From Paraspadella gotoi (lineage: Eukaryota; Chaetognatha), in contig CM119265.1 in NCBI GenBank assembly GCA_051294375.1, positions 26,764,694-26,828,693 of the forward strand: a DNA stretch of 64,000 nucleotides, in the 5' to 3' direction. Made by a program: the position numbers and the translations under genes. Shown one piece after another: positions 1 to 14,460 of this stretch (position 1 is the first letter of the stretch; each line of letters opens with the position of its first letter). The notes under the pieces were generated by a model. That model ran no database searches. It was not told the origin of the DNA and worked only from the letters and a program-made list of their open reading frames with translations.

Positions 1-59
1 TTCAGAGAATAATTTGATTCGTCGAGGGAATAAAACGATATGAAGGATTAATGTAAATG

Positions 60-340
60 TTGAGGTACATAGATTCATCCAAACAAGTCATTAATTCATT
101 CTTTAATTCATCAGCTGATTAGTTGTTCCGTTAGTCCACTAAATATTTCATTCATTCATTAATTCATTCCTTTATTCATTCATTCATTTATACATTTATT
201 CATTTCTTCCTTCATCAATTCATTCATAAATTCGTTCATTTATTTCTTCCTTCATTTATTTATTTAAATATTTACCTCTTTATTTATTTAATAATTATTC
301 ATTTATTTATTCATTCATTCATTCTTTCATTCCTTTTTTT
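60..340. repeat. Degenerate (TTCA)n / (TTTA)n tract
   Basis: ATTCATTCATTCATTTATAC-type tetranucleotide runs, interrupted. No gene is seen in the first 1.5 kb, which also holds a 398-base gap (601-998), a (GTC)n patch with a ten-N gap (455-480) and a (GTC)n run at 1416-1440. Confidence 0.85.
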
Positions 341-2047
341 AACTAGTTTTCGTTTCGTTGATTCAAACTTCTTCAAACTTTAAGGTTTGAACAAATCATT
401 TATCCAACGTTTTATCATCGATTTTTTTGATTGATCGATGATACGCCAGTCGTCGTCGTCGTNNNNNNNNNNGTCGTCGTCGCCGCCTCCAAAAAAGAAA
501 TTATCTTCCATGATCGATACACTTCCCGTTTTAGCAACAAAAAAAAGAAAAAAGAAAAAAAGAAGAAAATATCTCGCGGGTTTGATAAAAAAAAAACTTT
601 NNNNNNNNNNNNNNNNNNNNNNNNNNNNNNNNNNNNNNNNNNNNNNNNNNNNNNNNNNNNNNNNNNNNNNNNNNNNNNNNNNNNNNNNNNNNNNNNNNNN
701 NNNNNNNNNNNNNNNNNNNNNNNNNNNNNNNNNNNNNNNNNNNNNNNNNNNNNNNNNNNNNNNNNNNNNNNNNNNNNNNNNNNNNNNNNNNNNNNNNNNN
801 NNNNNNNNNNNNNNNNNNNNNNNNNNNNNNNNNNNNNNNNNNNNNNNNNNNNNNNNNNNNNNNNNNNNNNNNNNNNNNNNNNNNNNNNNNNNNNNNNNNN
901 NNNNNNNNNNNNNNNNNNNNNNNNNNNNNNNNNNNNNNNNNNNNNNNNNNNNNNNNNNNNNNNNNNNNNNNNNNNNNNNNNNNNNNNNNNNNNNNNNNCT
1001 CTCTTTCGGGTCCCTCGTTTGTTAGGAACTTGGAATTTCTTCTCGAATTACGACACGAAAAAATAATTAGTATTAAAGATTTGGGGAGGAAGAAAAAAAA
1101 AGATTAGTAATTATTAATTATCTCGTCGGTCCGCTGCTCATTCGTTGAACTTTCTCTTTAACCTTCCGAAGAGAGAATTGTTATTTTTATTATGTTTATT
1201 TTTTTTATGTTTTGTTTGTTTTTGTCAGTTGTTTGTTTTTTTATTTGTTTGTTAATTTTTTTTAATTTTATGGTGTATTTGTGTTATTTTTTCTTGTTTA
1301 ATCGTTGGTTTGTTTGTTTGTTAATGTTTTGTTACTTTGTTTGTTAGATTAATTTGTTTTAGCTTTCGACATGTATGTCAGTTGGCTACGCGCGATAAAT
1401 GTTTGTACAAACATTCGTCGTCGTCGTCGTCGTCGTCGTCCTCATTTAATTTTTTTTTTCAGAATTCTTAATTTCATAGTTATTTTTTGAGCATTATGAG
1501 TTGGCAAGGAAAAGAGCGAGAGAGCGAGAAGTTAAGAACTTAAATAGAAATGTTTTCAGGTGGACATTAATTGACGGAGAAATCTTAGGGATTTTAATTT
1601 TATTGCGTGNNNNNNNNNNNNNNNNNNNNNNNNNNNNNNNNNNNNNNNNNNNNNNNNNNNNNNNNNNNNNNNNNNNNNNNNNNNNNNNNNNNNNNNNNNN
1701 NNNNNNNNNNNNNNNNNNNNNNNNNNNNNNNNNNNNNNNNNNNNNNNNNGAGAGAGAGAGAGAGAGAGAACACCAAACAATAAAGCTCCTTCAAAAAAAG
1801 GGGCGAATTCGATGCAGTAATTAATGCCCGTCGTTAATAAAAACAAAAAAGAGAGACCGACAGATTTTTTACCGACAAAAAGAAAACATTAAAAAGAATT
1901 AAAACTTTTTTCTTTTTCTTTGAACTTATCTTAACTTACCTCTCATCCTCCTCCTGCTTTAGCCACTCGTCTTTTCACTTACCCTTCACACCTCTTTTTC
2001 TCTCGACTTAACCTCGAATGAATCCTCCCACTTCTATTCCACTTACC

Positions 2048-2051
<4 letters not shown>

Positions 2052-2081
<30 letters not shown>

Positions 2082-2251
2082 NNNNNNNNNNNNNNNNNNN
2101 NNNNNNNNNNNNNNNNNNNNNNNNNNNNNNNNNNNNNNNNNNNNNNNNNNNNNNNNNNNNNNNNNNNNNNNNNNNNNNNNNNNNNNNNNNNNNNNNNNNN
2201 NNNNNNNNNNNNNNNNNNNNNNNNNNNTCTCTCTCTCTCTCTCTCTCTCTC
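2052..2251. repeat. (TC)n array with internal gap
   Basis: TC dinucleotides at 2052-2081 and 2228-2251 flank 146 Ns, so the array was too long or ambiguous to assemble. A second TC array is at 2572-2612. Confidence 0.9.
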
Positions 2252-2559
2252 CTGCAAGAGGGCGGAGCTGATTCTCGCTTCGAGAAACAAAACAACAAAC
2301 GTCCAGAGAATTAATACACATAAAAGTCAAATCGAGAAAAAATCTTATTTTCTTTGTCGGCTTAAAAAAAAGTAAAGGACGTTGTTGTTGTTCTCGTTGT
2401 TGTTGTTGTTTTCTTTGTTCTTCCATTCATTGTCGTCGTTGTTGTTCTTGTTACAGTCGTCTCGAGATGATTGCTGATTCCACAGTTTATTTAAAACAAA
2501 TGGAGAAAAAAAATTATCTCTTGGAGATAGTAAAACATGATCATTCCTGATGCGTCTCG

Positions 2560-2615
<56 letters not shown>

Positions 2616-2739
2616 CTCGCGATAATATTTGACGCATATCGTCTGTCGATATTCAAGAGAAGCGACGACTCGTCTGACGTTTAGTCAACAAATCCAAAGT
2701 TTTTAATTAAGCGTCGCTCGAAAGAAGCCGACGGAACAT

Positions 2740-3260
2740 CGCCTTGGACGTACAGACCGATTGACGAGCGGACGGTCGGACGGACGGGCGGACAGACAGA
2801 AGAATGGACTAACGGACGGATGAAAAGGTTTTTTTTTTTCTTATTAGATCAGAGAGAAAGACTTGAATGGGCAGAACAAACGTACGAACGGACCAACGGA
2901 CAAAGATAAAAACTGACAGACAGATGAACGGATTCTTGAACGATCGGACAGATGGACAAAGGTTTAATGAATCGTTTTTACAACTCAAGAAATTAAATTG
3001 CAAATTCGCTAGTTTTATAAACCAGTATAAAAAATTCCCGTTGTACTAAACCTCTACTTGTTAAAAGTTTGACAGACTGACTTCCGGACGCAGGGACAAA
3101 CGGACAGAAGATATTGAAAAAAAATAAGCAAAATCGTTGGAATAATAAAACTCATCGGACCGTATAAAAATTTGATGAGAGCGGACAGACGGACGAGAGA
3201 GAAACGGACAAATCCGTACAACACGGACAACGAATGGAAATCGACAAGAGATGTCGGACG
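2740..3260. repeat. Degenerate (GACG/GACA)n tract
   Basis: Many ACGGACGGACGGGCGGACAG-like units on plus produce Val/Arg/Ser-rich frames on both strands. It resembles the GGTCGG-rich part of the dispersed repeat at 58535. No gene. Confidence 0.6.
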
Positions 3261-3479
3261 AATGGAACATTGGAACATTCCATCCGGGGCGTTTTGTTAG
3301 TGATGTTTAGACTCGCGACATGATTACATAACATCATATGACATAAGACAAGTAAAAATATTGACCAGAAAAAGAAAATAGTTAATATTTTATTATATTT
3401 CGACGATTAATTAATTTATTAATTATTTAAATAACGTTTCAAATTCTTAAGCGAAATTGACTCGACGCACCTGGCCAAG

Positions 3480-3981
3480 CCTCGAGGGAAAACGTCTCTG
3501 TCTCTCTTTCTCTCTCTCTCGCTTTCGCTCTCTCTCTCTCTCGCTCTCGCTCTCTCTCTATCGTCCGTCTGTATCTCTTTTGCGGCGCTTACTTTTGCTG
3601 TCTTATTTTCTTTATTTTTTTCATTCTTTCTTTCTTTATAACTTTCTTTCTTATTTTTCTTTTTCCTCTATTTCTTTTTTTTTTCTTTCTTTATAATTTT
3701 CTTTCTTTCTATCTTTATTTCTATCTTTATACCTTTTTATACTTAATTCTTTTCTTTCCTTTTTTTCTCACCCTTTTTCCCCCCATTTTCTCTCTCCCTC
3801 GAGCCGCTCTCTCTCAACTCTTTCTATCTCTCTCTCTCTCCCTCTCTCTCTCTCCCTCTCTCCCTCCCTCTCATTCTCCCTCGCCTTCCCTCAGTCTAGT
3901 CGCCCGCCTCAGAATCAGTTAGAGACGTCCCTTTTTCAAGTGGATGCCAATTAAGCGTTTACGGAAATGAAGAGTCGGCCG

Positions 3982-4022
<41 letters not shown>
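3480..4022. repeat. (TC)n and pyrimidine-rich tract
   Basis: TC arrays at 3480-3565, TTTC-rich DNA to 3780, then TCTCCC runs and a clean (TC)n at 3983-4021. Confidence 0.85.
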
Positions 4023-4025
<3 letters not shown>

Positions 4026-4131
4026 TTACGGAAATGAAGAGTGGATGAACGTCTTCCACTTGAGAATTTAATTCGTTGACTCGATGAGAAAAAATCTTGA
4101 AGGATGAAACGATGATGTCGGCTTCTGAGGC

Positions 4132-4205
4132 CGCGGCGCCCGACGCCGGTGAGATCGACGCGCCCGACGCCGGTGAGACCGACGCGCCCGACGCCGGTGA
4201 GGGCA
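4132..4205. repeat. 24-bp GC-rich tandem repeat, three units
   Basis: GCGCCCGACGCCGGTGAGAT then CGAC repeats three times. The plus frame 4097-4309 reads (APDAGEID)n and the minus frame 3919-4236 reads (SPASGASV)n. Either could be an exon, but no splice or start evidence favours one. Confidence 0.8.
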
Positions 4206-4779
4206 CTCGGGGGAGGCGTCGGTACTCGATTGTCAATGGCGTCGCCGATCGACTATATTACAAAAATCTCATTTGCATATTAGGATTATTCTATCTCTAT
4301 TCTTCTTAAGCTAGTTATTGTAGAATTTGTGGACGAAATAAAAAAAATGTAGTTTTTTCAAAAGTCTGCTCATTAGTTTTGTCCCTTTTTTTGTTAAAAA
4401 AATAGTTTTTGTTATAACTCGCTCTTCCAAACATGTGTAAAGGTTTTTAATAAAACGTTTATATTTAATTAGTCAAGAATCAATGAGGTTAAAACAAAAC
4501 AAAATTCTATCTTTTTTAAAGCTTATCAAAAGCCATTTGTTTGATCTTGTAACCTAAATTTGCTCGGCCAGGAATTCGAAAGTTAGCGAGGTTAAAATAA
4601 CATGTATTGGTATCAATAAAAAGGCACGAAATAAACGTATTAAAATCAATTAAAAACCAATTAAAAACAATGTAAAAAATAAGTTAAAAGCAGGGTAAAA
4701 ACATATTAAAAACAATTTAAAAACAAATTAAAAATTCGTGCATCGTAAGTAAAAATAACCTCTACTGGGTTTGAAAACG

Positions 4780-5002
4780 GTTGGCCGTCCGTTTTACAAG
4801 ATCAAATGCATCACAATAATACGACGACCAACGCGTTTCTACAATGGCTGCGCGCGGAAACCGCGGTAAAAAAGGTAGAATTATCTTCTCCCAATTCTCG
4901 ACGGTGATTGGTCCAGGCCCGCCAATCCAGGACCGCAGGGAAGAAGCTTGCATTTTGCGATCCAAAACGCGAAGGGGAACCGCGCGGCCCAACACAGATA
5001 CA
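4780..5002. promoter_or_regulatory. GC-rich island with paired CCAAT motifs
   Basis: ATTGGTCCAGGCCCGCCAAT places inverted CCAAT boxes 13 bases apart. Surrounding GCGCGCGG and CCGCGCGGCC are CpG-rich. Both strands carry 75-80-codon open frames (plus from ATG at 4844, minus from ATG at 4995) that I cannot identify. A bidirectional promoter or a small first exon is possible. Confidence 0.25.
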
Positions 5003-5218
5003 CCATTAATATCGTATTTGTTATTAATAAAAAAAGTTATGAATAAAAAAAAAAGGCATTTTACACTGTTAGTCTTTATGATTTAGTCAATACTGTTTTT
5101 GATATTAATAAAAAAAAAATTCATTTCTTTAAAAATAAAAAGCTAATAAAAAAGCTAATTTTTTGATTAAGTAAAAATATAAAAAAAAGAAGGCTAAAAA
5201 ATTTAAAAAAAAAAAAAG

Positions 5219-5280
5219 TTTTGGTGGTTTAAGGCCTCCATCACTCTTACAAGATAATGACATAGCAGGATATATGTTAA
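5219..5280 (+). repeat. Dispersed repeat family 'CTTGCCCCTGAC', 5' partial copy
   Basis: TTTTGGTGGTTTAAGGCCTC, then CATCACTCTTACAAGATAAT and GACATAGCAGG match the 22594-22712 copy nearly base for base. Confidence 0.65.
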
Positions 5281-6023
5281 TGGTTTTTGTTATATTTTTG
5301 TGATCAGCGTAGTTTTTATCTGCTTACCGAGTTACAGTCTTTCGTTACTGTTTTTTAATTATGTTAATATAGTTTTTGTTATTAATAAAAAAGCTATAAC
5401 TCTGTTAACGTCACTTCTTCCCTAATATTTTATTTGAATAATCGATGAAATTGGTTAACCTGTAAGACTCCAACAAAAAGTCATGTAAAATGTAAAGCAT
5501 AATTTTGGACTCAAAAAATCGACAATTTCGACTCTGAAGATTTTGAGAGAGATTTTCCTCTCAAACTTATTTCGTCTTCTGTCCTTCTTCTTCTGGACAA
5601 GAACAAGAACCTCTCATGCCACCGGTTAATCTAATTAAATGGCACGAAGGGAAAAGAAAGTGTCATTTATCATGTATGTATATATCGTCTCGAAAATAAG
5701 TGAACCTTTTACGGCCTGAGAATTTTTTAAAGTTTTTTTTTAACATTTTAATTAGTTTATACATGAACGTAATAAATAATTCAAAAGTCTCGAGACGTCG
5801 ATATGTGTAAGAGGCCGATGAAGTGTCCTTTTCACGATATATGTAAGAGAGATCGCTCAAACCAGTCGCGCTACTTTTAGATTTTAGACAATGAACTTCT
5901 ATCTGTTTTAAAATCTTTCAATTAGTTCCCCCCCAAAAAAAAAAAATTTGGAGTCCGTGCTGAGAAGGGCCCCTTGAGCAAAAAGTCATTCGGAGTGTGA
6001 GAGATGACTTTCTCGGCGACGAC

Positions 6024-6058
<35 letters not shown>

Positions 6059-6153
6059 CAACGTTTCTAAGGCAACACGCCTCCCACGAGCATGGCGTCT
6101 GTTCAGGCAAAAACAGTCAGTTTTCATTCCTCAGAAAAATTAAGTTAAAAGAC

Positions 6154-6325
6154 TTTAACAAAGTTTGGAAATGTTTTCGTCAACGATTTTTTATTATTAG
6201 TATAAGGACATGTTTCGACTCTTCATTTCGAGTCTCGAAATGAAGAGTCGAAATGAAGAGTCGAAACATGTCCTTATACTAATAATAAAAAATCGTTGAC
6301 GAAAACATTTCCAAACTTTGTTAAA
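6154..6325. repeat. Perfect-arm hairpin: two 78-bp inverted arms around a 16-nt loop
   Basis: Arm 6154-6231 is the exact reverse complement of 6248-6325. Pairing stops sharply at 6153/6326. The arms are ordinary mixed sequence, including AAGGACATGTTTCGACTCTT, not a microsatellite. The 16-nt loop can form a smaller alternative stem with CTTCATTTCGA. No gene overlaps it. Confidence 0.9.
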
Positions 6326-6924
6326 TCTCTATACTCAACGAAGCCGAAAGGATTAACACAATAGTTAAAAGACTAAACTAAACTAAAATTATAACATGTT
6401 TGACGTTACGTTTGGGAAATTTTATACGTTTTTTTTAACATGCATATGTCTGATTTATTTTTCATTGATTGCCAAAAATTTCATTCATATGTTCACTGTT
6501 CAAGTTTAAACATCTCTTTAAGTTTTGTGAAATTAAACAAATAAAATTAGTAAATCATTCAATCAACAATCTTTCCCTTGACTTTGAACTGGCTATAGTG
6601 GATTATTGTTATAAAAATTATTATTTCATGTTAAAAACAAATTATTTACACTATTTTGCAACCAATTCAGAGTTTGGGTTTACAACATTATGGTTACCAT
6701 GGTCACTGTAATAAGTTAATAACTATTACGAACATGTCTTTCTTGAAAATTCTGTACGAACAAATGTTTTATGACGTCCGTACGTACGAGCAAATAATTT
6801 TTCACGAAAAAATTAATGTTTTAGTTCTTTTTTCTTGGCAAAAAAAAATAATTGGGAATAATAAAAGTCGAAACTTAATTCGGAGGGACTTTTCAAATTA
6901 ATAATTAATCGCGCCGCTGTGATC

Positions 6925-6985
<61 letters not shown>

Positions 6986-8276
6986 CTCCATTACTTCTCT
7001 CTTTGAACTTCATTCGTTTTTTTTTCTTTATGTTTTAACATTTTTTTCTCTTCAACTTTTCTTTACCTATTTTTTCTTTCTTTTCTTCTTTTCTTTTTTT
7101 TCTTTCTATGTTTTTATTTCCTTTTCATATCTTTTTTATGTCGTAAAATTTCGCCTTCAATTTTCCGTCACACATTTCTCTCCTTAAACTTGTTACACTA
7201 AAATAACCTAAAACTGAAACTAATTCATTAGATCGAAACGAATATATCCTCCCTTTTTCAGAACTAGAAAATAACAAAAAAGATAAACACCCGGCAATTT
7301 CTTATGGGAGGAGGAAGAGGGAAGAGGAAAATCCGGTTTTAATTAAGCAAAACTTTTGATTTCGAACAAAAGGATCGTTTAACCAACAACAAATTCGAAA
7401 ATTTGCGACGATTTTCGTCGTCGTCGTCGTCGTCGTCGTCTTTTTTTTATTTCTCCTATTTCTGTCGTCGTTGTCATCCCTAAATATCATAACGTGAGAA
7501 CGATTTAAGTATTATATTGACTTTGGATACGAATTTCGCGAGTTGTGCAGCCAGTTTAGCTGGTTAACTAATTGACTTTTTTATTCAATAATTACTCAAT
7601 GGATACAATCCATAGTAAATAACAACAACAACAAGTAACTCTAATCGCTAGTCGTAGTCAGGCCTACTCCCGAAATCTCTCTCCCCTTTTCTTTTTATTA
7701 TTTAATTATTTAAAACTCGGCGGATCGAGTTTTGATTGCGGTCCGCTTGCGTTCCGAATTAAAGGTCGCATTCGTCCTAATTACTTCTGCTTCCCTAACT
7801 CTGTCTCACTCTGGTTGACTCTGTCTCACTATTTTCAATTATATCGCCGATTGTCATCTTGTTTTTACTTCGACTTCATCGCTTCGTTTAATTCCTCGTC
7901 AGACGAGAGAGGGAAAAGGATGATTCATTGTTTAATAGATTAAAATGTTATTATATAGTTTAATTATTTTTAATATTACATTTTAAATTTCATTACTTTT
8001 TATATAGTTATTGATTATTTGTTTTTTATTTATTCTCATTAATTGAAATTCCATTGTAATTTTTGGTATTAGAATTTTATTTTTAATTTAATAAAAATTA
8101 CTCAATTTATAACCTTTATGATAATTTTAAAAATTAATAAATACGCTTTTTAAAAATTAAATAGTTTATATTTAAATAAGTTTTGTGATTTTTAAAATAC
8201 TTTTTTATTTAATTTATTTTCAAAATTTTAATCCTAATTTCTTTCCTCCCTCCATCCTCTGTACCTTCAAAAACTG

Positions 8277-8335
8277 TTTTCTCTCTCTCTCTCTCTCTCT
8301 CTCGTTTCTCTCTCTCTCTCTCTCTCTCTCGCTCA

Positions 8336-8376
<41 letters not shown>

Positions 8377-8519
8377 TCTCGTCAACCAAAATATCAACTT
8401 CTGTCAAACGAATTTCCAAAACACAAATTTTCCTCTCATTTTTCAAATGAGTTTCCGCGCGTTTGACTTCGAAGTCAATTTGCTTAAGCGTTTCGGTGTC
8501 TGTTGCTCTCTCCTCTCTC

Positions 8520-8591
<72 letters not shown>

Positions 8592-8722
8592 CTGAGGCAA
8601 TATCTCTCGCTCTCTCTCTTCTAATTTTTACCGATTCAATGGGCATAACGAAGATTTAAATGCTGATAACTGGAGAGGCGAGGTTTGGTAAGGAAAACGA
8701 TAGTCGCTAGACGAGAAATTGA

Positions 8723-8753
<31 letters not shown>

Positions 8754-9055
8754 TTCTCTCTCTCTCTCTCTCTCGTTCTCTCTAACAAAGCTTCCTTTCC
8801 CCCTTAAAAAACTCTCCTACCATGGGAACACACAAGTGGCATCGTTTAAGTAGACATTTTTCTTCCACTACCTTGACGGGTCCGGAGTCCAGGACAAGAA
8901 TCACTTTCCCTTCCCCAACCTTACCTTTCCCTACCTTTCCCTACCTTTCCTTACCCTCATCGCAGATCGTAAACAAAAAGAGGAAAGGAATAAAAATCAG
9001 TTGGTATCGATGACCCGAAGATGCGGATCAAGATATGAGAGAAACTTTTTTGGGA

Positions 9056-9128
<73 letters not shown>
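8277..9128. repeat. Cluster of four (TC)n arrays
   Basis: TC arrays at 8279-8380, 8505-8586, 8720-8785 and 9059-9128 share orientation (TC on plus). The unique sequence between them has no recognisable gene; a (CCTTTCCCTA)n patch is at 8920-8955. Confidence 0.9.
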
Positions 9129-9640
9129 CTTTTTTCACTCTTGTGCATTGGTTAACGAATAAGTTTCATTCAAACAACGCCATCGGTTGACAATATAAGT
9201 TTCCCGAACATTCCTAACTGTTATTACTGATAGAATTAAATTTGTTTCAGTCAATTTCTATTTGAAATCCTTTTTATTGACAAATCTTTCTTTTTCCGTT
9301 TTAAAGAAATAACCCAACGTTTTTTGCTTAATTTTACAAATTAAATCAATCTTGGATTTTTTCGTTCCAACCAAATCGCGCGTGGTCAAACAATGAAAAA
9401 AACTCTGGCTCGAACGAAAAAGGTACTACTTATTGCTACATTAATCTTCAAGTTTAACTAAAAAAAATCATTAATTATCTTTCACTTCTCGATAATCGTT
9501 TTTAACTCGTTTCATTCACAGTGGGAGATTGTATAAGAATAAAAAATTACTTTCTTTTTAAACGAAGATGCAAATTTATTCCAACAAAATTAAGTGTCAA
9601 AATTAAGCGAGAACGATCAATTGCAAAATGGGAATTCAAT

Positions 9641-9641
9641 T

Positions 9642-9721
<80 letters not shown>

Positions 9722-10002
9722 ACGGAGGCGTCACAACCACCCGCATTTTATGACCAAGTCGACGATGGAGAAATAGGAAGAATCAATCAAAATGAACAAT
9801 AAAAAAAAAAACAGACAATAAATTGTAACTGAATAAAAAAAGGCGAGAATATATTATTATGCGACTTAAAGAGAAAGTGACAAGTGAGATTTTGACGGAG
9901 AAGTTAACAAGGTATTATTATAGTATTACAGCATGAACAGAGAAAGAAAGAAAAACTTTTCCCCTTTTGATCGAAGAGGGGAAAAAATTAATGGAAATCG
10001 AG

Positions 10003-10069
<67 letters not shown>
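9641..10069. repeat. (GA)n arrays 3' of the BarH-like gene
   Basis: GA arrays at 9641-9720 and 10004-10068. The sequence between is AT-rich without a gene. The orientation flips from TC to GA on plus relative to 8.3-9.1 kb. Confidence 0.9.
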
Positions 10070-10377
10070 AAAAAAACTCGAACAATAGAGATATTTTTTC
10101 TCTGTTATGAATTTTTAACAAGGAAGAAAAGTCTGTGGGGGGTTTAGAAAGAAGAACGCGGTGGGATATTTGGAAAAAGGAAACGTTTAGAAGAAGGAAT
10201 ATGAGAGAGAAAAAGAGGAAGGTAGGAAGGTAGGAAAAGGTAGGAAAAGATAGGAAATATGTTAGAAAAGAAAGGAAAAGGCAAAAAGGTAAGTCAATAA
10301 TGTAGTAGTTACAATGAAAAAAAAACAATGAAAAAAAAAAGCAAAAACTATTTGATAAAATTAAGTACTTTTCTTCT

Positions 10378-11723
<1,346 letters not shown>

Positions 11724-12239
11724 GTTGGAGTGGGTCTTCCTTTTATGGGATGAAGTTAGATAGAGAGCGAGAGGGTTTTTTCGTCGAAGCGAGAAAGTGG
11801 ATTAGAAATTGAGGTACCGAGGTTCCGTATGGTAAGTTTTCTTTCGCGAAGTAAGTTAAAAACTCGTCTTTCTGAAGCGAAAGACTGAGAAAGATAGAGA
11901 AAGAGTTGAAGAGAGACAGAGTCAGAGACGAGGTGGGAAGGTAAGTTTCTTAATCTGAGCGAGAGCGAGAGAGAGAGTGAGTGAGAGCGAGAGAGAGAGT
12001 CTGGTGAGGAAGACAAAGCTTCGTCCCTTTTTATACGAAATTCAAACGACGAAGGCGAAGCTTTGGGGCGAAAATACGACGAAGACGACGACGAAAACGA
12101 CGACGAAGACAGCGAAGATGATGCCGATGAAGAAACGAGAGATGATCCCGACGAGAGAAAAGATTACGAAAAGACGAGAGTCAAGAGTCGACGACGATAG
12201 CGAAGAATAAAGACGAAGCCGACGACGAAAAGTCGCGAA

Positions 12240-12494
12240 AGAGGATCCACGGAAGACGACGACGACGACGACGACGACGACGACAACGACGACGACGAAG
12301 ATCGTTTGAGATTTCAGGATTTTTTCGATCGACGAACGAGACGTTTTTTTCTTAACGTTCATGTCAATGGGAGGAGGAAGAGGAATATCAGGGAAGAGGA
12401 GGGAGGGAGATGAGGAAGAGAAGGAAGAGGAATTTTGGGGGAAAAGAGATAGAGGGATGACTGTGAAGGGAAAGATGGAATGAGAAAGAAAGAA

Positions 12495-12590
<96 letters not shown>

Positions 12591-12665
12591 AAGAAAGAAA
12601 GAGGAAAAAAAGATAGAGAGAAATAAAGAAAGAAAGAGAAAAAGAAAGAAAGAAATAAATAAAGA
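12240..12665. repeat. (GAC)n followed by a long (AAAG)n array
   Basis: GAC units at 12253-12297, then GAAA/AAAG units at 12483-12650, almost uninterrupted over the central 100 bp. The minus-strand frames (FLSFFLSFF, VVVVVV) are translations of these repeats. Confidence 0.9.
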
Positions 12666-13174
12666 ACGAAACAAAGAAACAAAGAAACAACGAAACAGAA
12701 ATGTAAAAAAAGATTAAGTTTTGAGAAATGTAAATCATGCTGCTAAATCATCATTAATATTCATACAATAATTAAACATTTATTAATTCACAATTAGCAC
12801 AAGTTCCTTATTCATGACTTTTGCGTTAAACCTTTAAGTGAGGAACTCGCGACACAACTAATCAAAATAACGAATATGAATTGTAAAATTGTAAGATTAA
12901 TTGTATGATTAATTAAATGTATGATTAATTAATTGTATGATTGTATTAAGGTAATTTTTTAAAAAGTTAAATTTATTTTATATAAAGACTAAAGAGTGAC
13001 ATTAAGAAATAGATTAGTAGTAAGATTATAATCGATATTAAGAGATTAAGAAAAGTTTTTTAAAAATTTATCTCTGATTTTAACATAAAAAAATTATTTC
13101 TGACTTAACGGAAATACTTTGTTTCCGAGTCAAAAAGTTAAGACCGAAAAAAAAACTATCGGAATATGAATGAG

Positions 13175-13280
<106 letters not shown>

Positions 13281-13985
13281 GAATTTTGTTTTCCTCCTGG
13301 AATAATGATGAATAACAAAACGGTTGCACTTACCTCGGCTTAAACCTACTCCGTACTCGCTTCCCCTAAAAATAACAGTAAAAACGTTTAAAGAATAATA
13401 AAAAGTATTACGACCGAGAAAGAATAGGGAACTAATATGACCGAAGTAATGACGTAAAAAAATGCTTTCTTTGGCCGCTAGGTTCGTGTCTTATAAAAAG
13501 AAAAGTACAATCAAAGTTACGGAATAATAATCTAATGATTCAATCTAATAAATAAAAGTTTTGATTGAAAGATTTCAGGGTACTGGTATGTCATAATCTT
13601 ATTAGATTGAAGTAGGCCTTAGACTAACCCAGCCTGTCCAAAATTAGGGGCAAAATAGCTTATTTATCGAATGAAGGATAAATTTTGTATTCGTTGTACC
13701 AATTTTATTTATCGACTTCGATAAATTTTTGGCGTTCTCAAAAACTGAAAATCGGTTGTCGACAAAATGTTCGATATATAACCATTTAATACAAAAACCG
13801 TTTCGTGATTATCGAAAAACCGATAACGTTTGACGCCGACATAAAAAATAGAAGAAAAAAAAACAGAATAAAAACAGAAACAAGACGAAAACGAAAAAAA
13901 ACAAAACTTTTATCGAAACAAAACGAGGAGGAAATCTGAAGGCTGCCGAAAATTTAGGAAGCAATCATGAAGAAAAGAAGTAGAG

Positions 13986-13989
<4 letters not shown>

Positions 13990-14050
<61 letters not shown>

Positions 14051-14072
14051 GAGAGAAGAGAGAGAGAAGAGA

Positions 14073-14134
<62 letters not shown>

Positions 14135-14138
14135 AAGA

Positions 14139-14207
<69 letters not shown>

Positions 14208-14230
14208 CAGAGAGAGGAGAGAAGAGAGGA
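13990..14230. repeat. (GA)n array with GAGAGAAGA interruptions
   Basis: About 240 bases of GA-dominated sequence with AGG and AAG interruptions, just upstream of the 42-bp minisatellite. Confidence 0.9.
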
Positions 14231-14460
14231 ATTTCGGGAGGGATTTGTCGCCTCCCGTTTGTTCCTTTAGAGTCGATGGTCCTGAAAATTCTCGCAAAGA
14301 GAAAAAAAAAATTTCAAGATTTTTTTCGATTTGACTTCGACGAACGCAGATGGAGGCGTTGCGCAGATGGCAGAAAAATGGTAAAGATAGATGGCACCGA
14401 GACGGCAAATAGATGGAGCGATAGTGTTGCGTCGCAGTAGACTTTGCAATGACACAGTGA

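Noticed and set aside
12042-12738. Long minus-strand frames of 107-210 codons (FLSFFLSFF, VVVVVV)
   Set aside because: Direct translation of (AAAG)n and (GAC)n arrays; no start context, domain or splice signal.
13965-14440. Open frames of RERERE / SLSLSL through the 14-kb GA tract
   Set aside because: Dinucleotide repeat translation. The plus and minus frames are open simultaneously for the same reason.
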